A stretch of DNA of 64,000 nucleotides from G965195345 sp965277625 (lineage in GTDB: Bacteria; Pseudomonadota; Gammaproteobacteria; CAKMZV01), in NCBI GenBank assembly GCA_965277625.1, contig OZ255827.1, positions 1,302,001-1,366,000 of the forward strand. The letters are read 5' to 3'. A model generated the notes under the pieces. The model was not told the origin of the DNA, did not search any database, and saw only the letters and a list, made by a program, of their open reading frames with translations. Position numbers and translations under genes: made by a program. Shown here in pieces: positions 33,965 through 42,814 of this stretch (the first letter of the stretch is position 1; every line of letters begins with the position of its first letter).

Positions 33965-35125
33965 ATGACTCGAATCGTCTTAGCGTTATTTGTTATATTA
34001 TTCGCTGGTGCTTTGTTTGTATTGGATGATAGTGGCTTTATACAGATTCGTATTGCATCTTGGAAAATTGAGACGACCGTTGTCATAGCAGTAACAGCGC
34101 TTTTGGCTGCATTGATTGTTTTGAGAATTGTCTATAAAATTATTACTTGGCCAATCCGTTTAAATCGTGAATGGCATGGTAAAAAGATGAAACAGCAAAT
34201 CAGCCTTTTTTCTAATGGACTGGTGCAATATATCAATGGCGAGTACGAAGATTCTTATAAAACATACCAGAAAATAACCGCTCAGGAATTGCAATTGCCT
34301 GCTTTGCTCATGTCCGCTCAGTTGGCTCAGACCAATGGTCAATATTCAAAACGAGAGGACTTTATTCAAAAAGCCTTACAAAAATTCCCCAATGATCGGG
34401 CGACGATTCAGTTGATTCAAACGATTTGTTTGCAAAAAAGTGGGGACATTGAGCCAGCACTACAAATTTTACGTAGCCTATTAGAAGGTGGTATCAATAC
34501 CACTTCTCACTGGCGTAGAATGAGTCAAATTCTCTTGGCCGGTCATCGCTGGGAAGCATTGCGTGATCTGTTGGGTCAATCAAAATCGACTTTGCCTAAA
34601 GAAGAGTGGCATCAATTGAAAGCGCTACTCAATACTCAGGAAATCAAACAGACGACCGACTTAAAGGCTTTTGAAAAAGTGATGGCCAAACTTGAAAAAC
34701 CCATGTTGCTTGAAGCCACTGTGGTTGAGGCCATTTGTGAGTATGGCTCTAAATATTACTGGAAGGGCGACTACTTTCATTTAATCACAACCTCGCTGAA
34801 AAAGAAATTTGATGTTCGTTTAGTGAAAAGCATTCGTAAAATTCCGATTAAAGACATTCATAAAGCCCTCCAATATTTGCAAAATCTGGCGACCAAGTAC
34901 GAGGACATTGACATTCACATCACCATTGCGGTGCTTGCTGCCAAAGAAGAAATGTGGGGCATAGTGGAGGAATCAAGACAAAAGGTTCAACAAATGGCGT
35001 CCAATCAAGAGACCCTGTTTTTATCATTACTATTGGATGTGTTACAAGATAAGGACAATCACGCCAAAGAAAGTTTATACGCGCATCTGAAGCATGACTA
35101 TCCTCAATTATTGAGGCATAAATAA
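33965..35125 (+). CDS. hemY: HemY-like membrane TPR protein
   Basis: The 386-residue product has two N-terminal membrane helices (IVLALFVILFAGALFVL and VVIAVTALLAALIVLRIVY), followed by a helical TPR-like region containing LPALLMSAQLAQTNGQYSKR. This is the proteobacterial HemY family of haem biosynthesis operons. It is unrelated to the flavin-dependent HemY of Bacillus and has no flavin-binding motif. It follows hemX after a single base and ends the hem operon. The lytic transglycosylase starts 16 bases later. Confidence 0.87.
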   Translation: MTRIVLALFVILFAGALFVLDDSGFIQIRIASWKIETTVVIAVTALLAALIVLRIVYKIITWPIRLNREWHGKKMKQQISLFSNGLVQYINGEYEDSYKTYQKITAQELQLPALLMSAQLAQTNGQYSKREDFIQKALQKFPNDRATIQLIQTICLQKSGDIEPALQILRSLLEGGINTTSHWRRMSQILLAGHRWEALRDLLGQSKSTLPKEEWHQLKALLNTQEIKQTTDLKAFEKVMAKLEKPMLLEATVVEAICEYGSKYYWKGDYFHLITTSLKKKFDVRLVKSIRKIPIKDIHKALQYLQNLATKYEDIDIHITIAVLAAKEEMWGIVEESRQKVQQMASNQETLFLSLLLDVLQDKDNHAKESLYAHLKHDYPQLLRHK

Positions 35126-35141
35126 AAGATTTAATTCAACC

Positions 35142-36374
35142 ATGATCCTTCGGATTTGGGCGATTTACGCATGCACAATGGTTATTCTGTGGGGGAATGG
35201 TGCGCTGGCCTCTACTGAAAATGAATTTGAAGCCTTTAAACAACGTATTCAGCAAGCGCTGATTCAATCAGGCGTTGATGCTCAACGTCTTCAAACCATC
35301 ATACCCGCCATACAGTATTCCAAACGAGTCAGTCATGCAAAGGAGCTGAATCACAGTCATTATTTGTCCAAGCCTTTCGATATAAGTCAAATCGAAGCTG
35401 GGCAACAACGTCTCTTAAAACATCACAATAAATTAGCAAAGATTAGTGCCCAATATCAAGTGTCACCCAGCAGCATCATTGCCATATGGGGCTTAGAAAG
35501 CCAATATGGCGAGCAATTAAATCGTATTAATGCTTTTGATGTCTGGATGACCTTGGCTTTTCATCAGCAAAACGATAAAACCCCTTTAAATCAACTCAAA
35601 TCGGCCTTTAAACTGATTGACCGCGTTGGCATTAACTGGCAAGCTATGACCGCCAACGAGAAAGGCGAACTGGGTCAAACCCATTTCAAACCTGATGAAT
35701 ATTTGAAATACGCCATTGACGGCAATAACAACGGCAAGATCAATCTGTGGCATGAGACAGACGATGTCTTGCATTCCATTGCCAATCATTTGGCTAAAAA
35801 AGGCTGGCAGAAGGGCAATGCTTGGGGCGTTCAAGTAATTATCCCTAAGGATTATGATTTGGATGATTCAGGCTTGGACACCACACTGCCTATCAGCCAT
35901 TTCCATAAGAGGGGCATTCGTAAACCCGATAACACACCCGTTTATCACAGCGAAGCACACCGTTTTGCCAAAGCTTCATTATTCGTAGCAGAACCACATC
36001 AAAGCGGTGCATTCTTAGTTTATGATAATTTCTACACTCTTGTTCAATGGAAACAATCCATTCCCTTTGCTTTGGCGACGGGATTATTGATCGATGCCAT
36101 TCAAGCGCAGAATACCACAACAGCAGGGGCGACAACTGCAATCGACCCCATTGAAAAACCACCACAACGTGCTCATAAGTTTGAACTGAATAGCGAACGC
36201 ATCAAACAATGCCAAGCCGCCCTTAATCAACGAGGGTTTGAGGCAGGACCCGTGGACGGCCTGATGGGGCCATTGACCCGTCGAGCGATTAGAAAGTTTC
36301 AAAAAGCCAATAACATGAAGGTTGATGGTCAGCCAAGCGCATTACTTTTTACAAAACTCAATCTGCCATATTAA
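35142..36374 (+). CDS. Lytic murein transglycosylase of the MltB/SltB type with peptidoglycan-binding domain
   Basis: The 410-residue product has a signal peptide (likely cut after ALA), a family 3 lytic transglycosylase domain with the catalytic glutamate in IIAIWGLESQYGEQ, and the conserved IANHLAKKGWQKGNAWG. A C-terminal PG_binding_1 domain (about residues 350-408) contains GPVDGLMGPLTRRAIRKFQ. Enzymes of this type cut the glycan strand and leave 1,6-anhydro ends. The signal peptide lacks a lipobox cysteine, so it should be soluble in the periplasm, unlike lipoprotein MltB. It lies 16 bases after hemY. Confidence 0.9.
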   Translation: MILRIWAIYACTMVILWGNGALASTENEFEAFKQRIQQALIQSGVDAQRLQTIIPAIQYSKRVSHAKELNHSHYLSKPFDISQIEAGQQRLLKHHNKLAKISAQYQVSPSSIIAIWGLESQYGEQLNRINAFDVWMTLAFHQQNDKTPLNQLKSAFKLIDRVGINWQAMTANEKGELGQTHFKPDEYLKYAIDGNNNGKINLWHETDDVLHSIANHLAKKGWQKGNAWGVQVIIPKDYDLDDSGLDTTLPISHFHKRGIRKPDNTPVYHSEAHRFAKASLFVAEPHQSGAFLVYDNFYTLVQWKQSIPFALATGLLIDAIQAQNTTTAGATTAIDPIEKPPQRAHKFELNSERIKQCQAALNQRGFEAGPVDGLMGPLTRRAIRKFQKANNMKVDGQPSALLFTKLNLPY

Positions 36375-36454
36375 AAGATTTGGTTTAACAATACCCTATC
36401 GCTTGCCTATTTCGACAGCGCACGCATCCAGTCAAATTAAATGTTAGTTTTACC

Positions 36455-36512
36455 TTGTAAAACAGTGTTTTAAGTTATAATCACTTTTTTTTCGAATGTC
36501 GGCAATTATAAT
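36455..36512 (+). promoter_or_regulatory. Promoter region and long leader of the RRM gene
   Basis: Two perfect -10 hexamers TATAAT lie at 36476-36481 and 36507-36512. The first has a poor -35 match (TTGTAA, 15-base spacer). Either would leave an untranslated leader of about 160-190 bases before the ATG at 36681, where the ribosome-binding site is AGAAGGA. Long AT-rich leaders are common for cold-shock-type RNA-binding proteins. The rest of the 306-base gap holds nothing else recognisable. Confidence 0.45.
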
Positions 36513-36680
36513 CTTTCATCATTTCCCCTAAAAGTTCATTATTTAAGTGCATTTAACAATGCGCTATGTGTTTTTGTATTGGTTTGATTAGTTTTTTATT
36601 TGCTTATGTTTTGCTTGTAAATAGCCGTGCTGTGATATTTATAAGTTGATTTAACTGCACAGTACAAAGAAGGACAATGT

Positions 36681-36941
36681 ATGAACATTTATGTAGGTAA
36701 TTTACCATTCAGTATTTCACAAAACGAACTACAAGACGTTTTTAGTGAATTTGGCGAAGTTTCTAACGTCACAATTATTAGCGACAGAGCAACTGGGCAA
36801 TCTAAAGGCTTTGGCTTTGTAGAAATGCCTAAAAATTCAGAAGCAGACGAAGCGATCAAAGCTCTGAACGAAAGTGACTTAAAAGGAAGAAACATCAAAG
36901 TCAATCAAGCCAAACCAAGAGAAGATCGTCCTCGTTACTAA
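36681..36941 (+). CDS. RNA-binding protein with one RRM domain
   Basis: The 86-residue product is a single RNA recognition motif. RNP-2 is IYVGNL at the N-terminus and RNP-1 is KGFGFVEM near residue 48, followed by the usual EAIKALNESDLKGRNIKVNQ and a short basic tail. Small one-domain RRM proteins occur in many aquatic gammaproteobacteria and cyanobacteria and are often cold-induced. RNA chaperoning is a reasonable inference. It forms its own transcription unit, with a long leader and a strong terminator. Confidence 0.92.
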   Translation: MNIYVGNLPFSISQNELQDVFSEFGEVSNVTIISDRATGQSKGFGFVEMPKNSEADEAIKALNESDLKGRNIKVNQAKPREDRPRY

Positions 36942-36986
36942 GTCTGGTATTGATTTGAACTAAGATTGGTCGTTTTTACCAATTTT

Positions 36987-37022
36987 AAAAGCCAGGAGTG
37001 TTTAAACATTTCTGGCTTTTTT
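36987..37022 (+). terminator. Rho-independent terminator of the RRM gene
   Basis: AAAAGCCAG (36987-36995) pairs perfectly with CTGGCTTTT (37012-37020), and the T-run continues to 37022. The loop contains a further near-palindrome, GTGTTTAAACATT. The A-tract upstream makes it potentially active in both directions. Confidence 0.85.
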
Positions 37023-37117
37023 ATGTCACATCGACTTTAATCAATGCAATAAAATACCGACCAAGGTACTAAACTGTATAATTTCAACCCGACAAATGAA
37101 CCCAATATTGGAGAACT

Positions 37118-37435
37118 ATGCCAAAAATAACTTATATAAATGAATCTGGAAGCCACGACGTTGAAGTTGACGTTGGATCAAGCGTCATGGAAGGCGCCGT
37201 CAGCAACGGCATTGATGGCATTGTTGCTGAATGTGGCGGCAGTTGCTCTTGTGCAACCTGCCATGTTTATGTTGATTCACAATGGCTTTCTACGGTGGGC
37301 AAGCCTAATGAACTTGAAGAAGAAATGCTGGAATGCACCGAATCTGAACGCTTAGCCAATTCTCGGTTGAGTTGCCAAATTCGTGTGACTGAAGACATGG
37401 ATGGCCTCATCGTTAAAACCCCACCCGCACAATAA
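37118..37435 (+). CDS. Adrenodoxin-type 2Fe-2S ferredoxin
   Basis: The 105-residue product has the plant/vertebrate-type 2Fe-2S motif C-x5-C-x2-C in ECGGSCSCATCHVYV, with the fourth ligand in RLSCQIRV. The VGKPNELEEEMLECT region is typical of the adrenodoxin/putidaredoxin branch. Such ferredoxins pass electrons to cytochrome P450s or other oxygenases, or serve Fe-S assembly. The usual isc neighbours are absent, so this is not the isc-operon ferredoxin by context, and its partner is unknown. A perfect TATAAT lies at 37077-37082, about 35 bases before the start. Confidence 0.88.
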   Translation: MPKITYINESGSHDVEVDVGSSVMEGAVSNGIDGIVAECGGSCSCATCHVYVDSQWLSTVGKPNELEEEMLECTESERLANSRLSCQIRVTEDMDGLIVKTPPAQ

Positions 37436-37452
37436 TACTTTCTAATTCACTT

Positions 37453-37485
37453 CAGCGCCGCCTTCCTTTGCGAGTAAGGTGGCTG
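37453..37485 (+). terminator. Hairpin between the ferredoxin gene and waaA (convergent)
   Basis: CAGC-CGCCTT (37453-37464, with a 2-base GC bulge) pairs with AAGGTGGCTG (37476-37485), including one G-U pair. No long T-run follows on either strand, so it may act as a transcript-end barrier rather than a classical terminator. Confidence 0.4.
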
Positions 37486-37486
37486 A

Positions 37487-38722
37487 TTAGCTTATACATT
37501 GGCTGATGGCGTCAATATAGCGCTCGACGATGGTGCTATGCTTTTGGGTAAAAGCTCGCGCATTGTCTGCCAATTTTTTTGCATCGGCTGGATGGTTCAA
37601 TAAATGCGCCAAATCTTGGCTCAGGGCTTGATAATCATCGCATTGAACGATGGCATTACTGGTCAATAAATGCGCAGTTTCTTGCAAAAAATCATCCATG
37701 TAGGGCCCCGTTAAAACCGTTGCACCAACCGCAACCGCTTCCAACAGATTATGCCCGCCTTTATCAACAAAACTGCCTCCCATAATGACAATGGTGACGT
37801 GGGCATAAAGCGCATGCAAAGCGCCCACTGTATCAATAATATAAATTTTTGTGTCAGGGTCTAAGGTGGGTGTTTCACTGTGGAGCGCCACTTTGGGTGT
37901 TAATGGCAACAGTGCATTGAGAATTTTACGCCCCCTTTTTGGATGGCGTGGTACGATGAGTAGTCGCTCAGGACGGTTGAGTTCTAATAACAGTTGTGCG
38001 ACCTGAAACTCTTCATCCTCGTGCGAGGAAGCGAGCAGTACCGTATCATTGTTTTTAATAAAGGGGTGGTCAGAAAAGGCATTTTCACGCGTTAAATGCT
38101 GAAATGAAGCGTACTTTAGACTGCCGACCACTTGAATATTCTGCTCAGGTGCGCCGCACTCAATAAAGTTGATTTTCTCTTGTGGATTTTTGGCCAATAT
38201 TCTTTTAGGCAGTTGTAATATGGTTTGATATTCTTTTTTCAACCACTCAGGCGCATCTTTGGTTCTTTTTGAAATGCGCGCATTGATGAGCATCAACGGC
38301 AAACCGCTTTGATGCACGGTGCGAAACAAATTTGGCCACAGTTCTGTTTCTACAACGATGAATATTTTCGGCTGAATTTTTTTTAATAATTGACGAATGG
38401 CGGGTTTTAAGTCGATGGGTAAATAGCTGTACTGTATATGCCCTAATTGCGCCATGTGATCGGCCAAATATGTTTTGCCAGCAAAAGTGGTGGTGGTAAT
38501 AAAGACCGGTTCATCTTTGGGTAGTTTATGGACCAACATCTCAATGCTGCGAATCTCACCAATCGATGCGCAATGAAACCAATAAACCGTTTTGTGCTGA
38601 TGCGGTATGAACAACCCCATAAACTGCAACAAAAATAAGCCGTCTGCTTTGCGCAAAAGCACATGATACAGCTTATATAATAAAAACAACGGCGTTGCCA
38701 AGACGATCAAAATCGGATACAT
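37487..38722 (-). CDS. waaA: 3-deoxy-D-manno-octulosonic acid (Kdo) transferase
   Basis: WaaA adds Kdo, or here probably 8-amino-Kdo, to lipid IVA at the cytoplasmic face of the inner membrane. The 411-residue product has an N-terminal membrane anchor (PILIVLATPLFLLYKLYHVL), the acceptor-lobe motif HCASIGEIRS, and the GT-B donor-site motif GGHNLLEAVAVGATVLTGPY. Length is close to the E. coli enzyme. The gene is last in the - strand operon kdnA-kdnB-kdsB-waaA, three bases after kdsB. Whether it adds one or two residues cannot be told from sequence. Confidence 0.95.
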   Translation of the reverse strand: MYPILIVLATPLFLLYKLYHVLLRKADGLFLLQFMGLFIPHQHKTVYWFHCASIGEIRSIEMLVHKLPKDEPVFITTTTFAGKTYLADHMAQLGHIQYSYLPIDLKPAIRQLLKKIQPKIFIVVETELWPNLFRTVHQSGLPLMLINARISKRTKDAPEWLKKEYQTILQLPKRILAKNPQEKINFIECGAPEQNIQVVGSLKYASFQHLTRENAFSDHPFIKNNDTVLLASSHEDEEFQVAQLLLELNRPERLLIVPRHPKRGRKILNALLPLTPKVALHSETPTLDPDTKIYIIDTVGALHALYAHVTIVIMGGSFVDKGGHNLLEAVAVGATVLTGPYMDDFLQETAHLLTSNAIVQCDDYQALSQDLAHLLNHPADAKKLADNARAFTQKHSTIVERYIDAISQCIS

Positions 38723-38725
38723 TCT

Positions 38726-39469
38726 TCAATTCGTCTGGCGCAAGATTTGTTCGATTTTCTGTATGTCTTCAGGTTCGTCAACTTCTAAAGAATCCCACGG
38801 CGTTAAAACGATTTTGATCGACATGCCGTTTTCTAATGCTCGTAACTGCTCCAATTTCTCCGCTTGCTCCAAAGTGCCTTCTGGTAATTGGACAAAAGCA
38901 TCGACCACTTTTTTAGTGTAGGCGTAAACGCCTAAATGTTTATAGCTTTTATAAGCACTGTCATCGCGCGAGAAGGGAATGGCAGCTCGAGAAAAATACA
39001 AGGCAAAAAAATCATCTGAAAATACCACCTTACAGTCTTTAGGATTGGTGATTTCCTTAGGGTCTGTTATCTCATAAGCCAAGGTTGCAATGTCGAATGG
39101 CGCTGTCTGCTCCGAACGAAACACATCAATTAAGGCTTGGATTGATTCGGGATGTATCAGAGGTTGATCGCCTTGAATATTGATGATTAAATCGTCGTCT
39201 TTCAAATCCAATGTTTGGCAAGCCAAAGCAATGCGATCGCTACCAGAAAGGGCGGCTGAGTCAGTTAATAGAATATTGGGGCAAAATGATTTTGCAACGC
39301 GCTTAATTCGCTCATCATCGGTTGCAATGTACAGACCCTCTAATCCTGAAACGCGTTGAACGCGCTCATAGATGTGTTGGATCATGGGTTTTCCTGCGAT
39401 GGGCTGTAAAGGTTTCCCAGGGAATCTTGAAGAGCCGTAACGAGCAGGAATAAAAGCAAATATTCGCAT
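38726..39469 (-). CDS. kdsB: CMP-Kdo / CMP-8-amino-Kdo synthetase
   Basis: KdsB activates the sugar with CTP. The 247-residue product begins with the nucleotidyltransferase signature IPARYGSSRFPGKPLQPIAG and contains INIQGDQPLIHPESI and YFSRAAIPFSRD. In Shewanella, the KdsB encoded next to kdnA and kdnB prefers 8-amino-Kdo over Kdo, so its position here suggests the same substrate. It lies six bases from the kdnB stop and three from waaA. Confidence 0.95.
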   Translation of the reverse strand: MRIFAFIPARYGSSRFPGKPLQPIAGKPMIQHIYERVQRVSGLEGLYIATDDERIKRVAKSFCPNILLTDSAALSGSDRIALACQTLDLKDDDLIINIQGDQPLIHPESIQALIDVFRSEQTAPFDIATLAYEITDPKEITNPKDCKVVFSDDFFALYFSRAAIPFSRDDSAYKSYKHLGVYAYTKKVVDAFVQLPEGTLEQAEKLEQLRALENGMSIKIVLTPWDSLEVDEPEDIQKIEQILRQTN

Positions 39470-39475
39470 GAATGC

Positions 39476-40546
39476 CTACATTCTCATATAAAGGCTTTTG
39501 ATTAATTCTGGGGTTACTTTTTGCGTCCACTCTTTGCCATAAACATTTTCCCATAAGGGCGCCAAGTTCATCGACACCGCAATCATTCGGTCCAAATCTT
39601 GTTCAGTGAAGGTGGCACTGATATTTTGAGGCAGTTGAATATCATGTTTTTTCAGCATGGTTCTGAACACTTTGACCTCATCTGGATAAAAATCATCGAG
39701 TGCATTGAATACGATGCAATTGCCTATGCCATGATGATAACCTAATACAAAGGACAGCCCATAGGACAAAGCGTGGCAAGCGCCAACTTGGCTATAGGCA
39801 ATGGATTGCCCACCCATATAGGATGCCATCAATAATTTATCGTCGGCGTCTGCCACATCCTCTAAAAATATCTGGTGGCACAACTCCAGCGATTTCTCAC
39901 CAAAGGCACGAGCAAACTCATTGATCATGGTACCGTTCAACGCTTCAACATTGTGAATATAACAATCCATCCCTGTATAAAACCACTGATCTTTTGGTAC
40001 GCCTTGGAGCAAGTTGGCATCCAATATGATTTGATCAAACACCGTGTAATCCGAATTCATTCCAAGTTTTTTGGTTGAACCTGTCAGCACCGTCGTTCTT
40101 GAAGCTTCTGCACCAGTGCCTGAAATCGTTGGAATACCTATGTGATGAACCGCTGGGTTTTGAATGAGGTCCCAGCCCTGATACTTCTCAGACCCACCCT
40201 CGTTGGTCAGCAGTAAGGAGACAGCTTTGGCAATGTCTAAGGAAGACCCACCACCAATACCCACCACAGAAACAGGATTTTTTGAATGGTGCGCTTGAAC
40301 GGTTTCTGTCAATTGATCCACATACGATGTTTTGGGCTCTACGCTAATATCAAGCCAAATTATCAAGTCCTGAGATTGTTTGGGAATCCGAGATGCCAAA
40401 GGTTTGTTTTGATGAATGGCATCAACCAAAAACACCGCGTAGTCGTCTTGGGTGATGCGCAATGGCTGAATGACTTGTTCAAGTTGATTGAATGAATCTC
40501 TGCCAAATATGATTTTTGGAACCGTTTTAAAATTTCTATGGGTCAT
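39476..40546 (-). CDS. kdnB: Kdo 8-oxidase (iron-containing alcohol dehydrogenase family), KdnB
   Basis: KdnB oxidises Kdo at C8 so that KdnA can aminate it. I place the start at the ATG at 40546 (MTHRNFKTVPKIIFGRDSFN), giving 356 residues, seven bases after kdnA. An upstream ATG at 40594 would overlap kdnA. The protein belongs to the iron-dependent alcohol dehydrogenases: VVGIGGGSSLDIAKAVSLLL binds NAD, PTISGTGAEASRTTVL lies near the active site, and HALSYGLSFVLGYHHG holds metal-binding histidines. The family contains many substrates, and the specific call rests on adjacency to kdnA and kdsB. Confidence 0.88.
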   Translation of the reverse strand: MTHRNFKTVPKIIFGRDSFNQLEQVIQPLRITQDDYAVFLVDAIHQNKPLASRIPKQSQDLIIWLDISVEPKTSYVDQLTETVQAHHSKNPVSVVGIGGGSSLDIAKAVSLLLTNEGGSEKYQGWDLIQNPAVHHIGIPTISGTGAEASRTTVLTGSTKKLGMNSDYTVFDQIILDANLLQGVPKDQWFYTGMDCYIHNVEALNGTMINEFARAFGEKSLELCHQIFLEDVADADDKLLMASYMGGQSIAYSQVGACHALSYGLSFVLGYHHGIGNCIVFNALDDFYPDEVKVFRTMLKKHDIQLPQNISATFTEQDLDRMIAVSMNLAPLWENVYGKEWTQKVTPELIKSLYMRM

Positions 40547-40553
40547 GGTTATA

Positions 40554-41738
40554 TCAGGTGAAGGTTTTTGAAAAGGCTTGTATTCTGGCATCAATGTCGG
40601 CTTGTGTCCAACTAAGATTTATCAGAATAGAGAGGGTTCGGCTCATAATGTCATCCGAAAGCGGGGTTAGGTCTGCGTGATAATCAGGCAAGTCGTTCAT
40701 CAAATTGATTGGCAATTTTGCTGAACTTTTCATGTCTTTGATGTGGTCCCAATTTTTCAAATAGTGCCAATTATTGACATACCAATAAAACACACCTGGC
40801 ACTTTGTGGGTACTCAGTTGCTCAAAAACTTGTTGAGTTCTTTGTGCTGAGGGTAAGATGATGCTTAAAAAACTGGCATTGTCGCCAGCAGGGTCGGGTA
40901 ATTCCCTAAATTTGATTTCAGCATACTGGGCTAAATGATCTTTTAATTGTTTTTTATTGGTTCTTTGAGTGCTTAGAATGCGATCCAATTTGCTCCATTG
41001 GGCAACGCCAACGGCGGCGTTCATTTCAGAAATACGGTAGTTGGCACCCATGATGGGATGCGCTTCAGCGCCCCGATCCGATCCAATGTGATCATGGCCA
41101 TGATCCGAATATTGATGCGCATTCTCATAAATGGTTGAATCATTGGTCACCACCGCGCCCCCTTCACCACAGGAAATGGTTTTAACCGAATCAAAAGAAA
41201 AGGTGCCCACATCACCTAAGGTGCCCAATGCCTGACCTTTATACGTTCCACCGGTTGCTTGACAAGCATCCTCAATCAAAATCAAACCCTTGGCACGACA
41301 AAGCTGGACTACTTCATCCATATGGCCCATAGAACCACACATATGGACAAAATTCACCGCCCGTGTTTTGGGGCTAATGACTTTGTTTATGCCTTCTGCT
41401 GAAAGTGTCAATGTTTCATCAATTTCAGCAAAAACTGGAATGGCACCAGCCAAAACAATCGCCTCAACCGAAGCCACAAAAGTAAAGGGCGGCACGATTA
41501 CCTCATCGCCAGCGCCTATGCCTGAGGCTGCCAATGCGGTTGATAGGGCGGCTGTACCGCTCGATAACACGTGGGCATATTTCACATTCAGCGTTTGCTG
41601 AATCATGGTTTCCAATTGTTTTGCTTTCCAAACCCCTTGACGCATGCCATCAAAGTTATATCTAAAAGTAAAACCTTTCTCCATAACTTCATCAACGTGC
41701 TGCTTTTCGACGTGATCAAAAAATTCAAATCCAGGCAT
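40554..41738 (-). CDS. kdnA: 8-amino-3,8-dideoxy-Kdo aminotransferase, KdnA
   Basis: KdnA is a PLP-dependent DegT/DnrJ/EryC1-type transaminase that uses glutamate to aminate the C8 aldehyde produced by KdnB. The 394-residue product has the PLP motifs LSSGTAALSTALAASGIG, IEDACQATGGTYKG, and the lysine loop FSFDSVKTISCGEGG. Context decides its specificity: it begins the operon with kdnB, kdsB and waaA. A role in another amino-sugar pathway is less likely because no nucleotide-sugar genes are nearby. Confidence 0.87.
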   Translation of the reverse strand: MPGFEFFDHVEKQHVDEVMEKGFTFRYNFDGMRQGVWKAKQLETMIQQTLNVKYAHVLSSGTAALSTALAASGIGAGDEVIVPPFTFVASVEAIVLAGAIPVFAEIDETLTLSAEGINKVISPKTRAVNFVHMCGSMGHMDEVVQLCRAKGLILIEDACQATGGTYKGQALGTLGDVGTFSFDSVKTISCGEGGAVVTNDSTIYENAHQYSDHGHDHIGSDRGAEAHPIMGANYRISEMNAAVGVAQWSKLDRILSTQRTNKKQLKDHLAQYAEIKFRELPDPAGDNASFLSIILPSAQRTQQVFEQLSTHKVPGVFYWYVNNWHYLKNWDHIKDMKSSAKLPINLMNDLPDYHADLTPLSDDIMSRTLSILINLSWTQADIDARIQAFSKTFT

Positions 41739-41837
41739 AGTTTCTAAAGGGTTCGGTTAAAAAGGTTTATTTTAACGGTTCACCCCCATTAATGGTTGAA
41801 ATAAAGTTTTCGCAATAATCACGCTTGACGCAGTGAC

Positions 41838-42332
41838 TCAATTATTTTGCGCCATTTCCGATTCGGGCTGAGATAAGTTGGTAAACATCAGCAAGGCATC
41901 TTCAGCAGGGGCGGGTTTGGGGTAATAAGCTTTGCGCCGACCTATGGTCATGAAACCGAACTGTTTATACAATGTTTGAGCAGCCTTGTTACTTTCCCGA
42001 ACTTCAAGATACAGCTTATCAATATGCATCTCTGTCAGATGCGTCTTAAGGGTTTTGAGTAATTGGCTGGCAAGACCTTGCCGTTGGAAAGTCGGACGAA
42101 TACAGAGGTTTAAAATTTGCGATTCGTTGAAAACATGAGAAAAAATCAAATAGCCTACCAATAATTCAACCGCATCGTCGCACGAAAACAGCCCCCAATT
42201 TTGATAATCAGTTTTTAAACAATTATAAAAATCGGTGCGATTCCACGCATTGGGTTGGCAGGATTTTTCAATGGCAGCTAGTTCGTTTAAATCCGCAGAA
42301 GTTAAAGGACGAATTTTCGTAATTGCTGCCAT
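41838..42332 (-). CDS. rimI: Ribosomal protein S18 alanine N-acetyltransferase
   Basis: RimI acetylates the N-terminal alanine of ribosomal protein S18. The 164-residue product is a GNAT-fold enzyme with the acetyl-CoA-binding segment RPTFQRQGLASQLLKTL (Q-x-x-G-x-A) and the conserved LYLEVRESNKAAQTLYKQFG followed by FMTIGRRKAYY. It overlaps the holD-like gene upstream by 31 bases. A holD-rimI pair is also found in E. coli, which supports both identifications. Confidence 0.92.
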   Translation of the reverse strand: MAAITKIRPLTSADLNELAAIEKSCQPNAWNRTDFYNCLKTDYQNWGLFSCDDAVELLVGYLIFSHVFNESQILNLCIRPTFQRQGLASQLLKTLKTHLTEMHIDKLYLEVRESNKAAQTLYKQFGFMTIGRRKAYYPKPAPAEDALLMFTNLSQPESEMAQNN

Positions 42333-42802
42333 AAAATTTTCTTGTTTTCAGGATGGCTAAGCAACATTGCCATAGAGGGCAAATGTGGCATGCCCAATGA
42401 TTGCAGCTGCCGAGCAATTTTTTCAGTTTGAGGCCAAATGGGACACGTCAATTCGGATAACTGCGCGCATCGATCAGGATCATAGACAACCCAGGCAATC
42501 TCATCAAAAGACTTCATACAGTAATGCAATGTGTCTTTGAGCAAATCCTGCCCAATCATGATTTTAGCAGGGGAGGGGCTTTGCAGAATCAAACACATAA
42601 AAGGACGCTCAGCTTTGCCTTGCAACGCAATGGTCCGTTCAGCATCGCGCTCGGCAACAACCGTCTCAATAGCAGAATCCGATTGGAGAACTTCAGCCTG
42701 AGTGTGCTCAAGGGGTTCAAGGACTTCCTTGCTTTGCCACAAAGTGATGCCCATGGCATTCAGGCAATGTTTTTGAGATTCACGCCACTGCATAGACATC
42801 AC
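42302..42802 (-). CDS. holD: HolD-like protein (DNA polymerase III psi subunit), divergent
   Basis: Psi links the clamp loader to the chi subunit and single-strand binding protein. The 166-residue product is weakly conserved but keeps the psi landmarks. The N-terminal tryptophan and LNAMGITLW match the start of E. coli HolD (LGITQW), and the C-terminal NKKILWQQLRKFVL matches its LWQQI end. It is longer than E. coli HolD because of an acidic insert (about residues 25-60). Position directly before rimI is the main support. The exact start is ambiguous among three close ATGs. The gene begins 12 bases after the leuA stop. Confidence 0.65.
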   Translation of the reverse strand: MMSMQWRESQKHCLNAMGITLWQSKEVLEPLEHTQAEVLQSDSAIETVVAERDAERTIALQGKAERPFMCLILQSPSPAKIMIGQDLLKDTLHYCMKSFDEIAWVVYDPDRCAQLSELTCPIWPQTEKIARQLQSLGMPHLPSMAMLLSHPENKKILWQQLRKFVL

Positions 42803-42814
42803 TCGACCAAAAAC

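Noticed and set aside
37051..37082. Resemblance of the ferredoxin upstream region to an IscR binding site
   Set aside because: When aligned to the IscR type 1 consensus too many positions disagree. Only the TATAAT is convincing.
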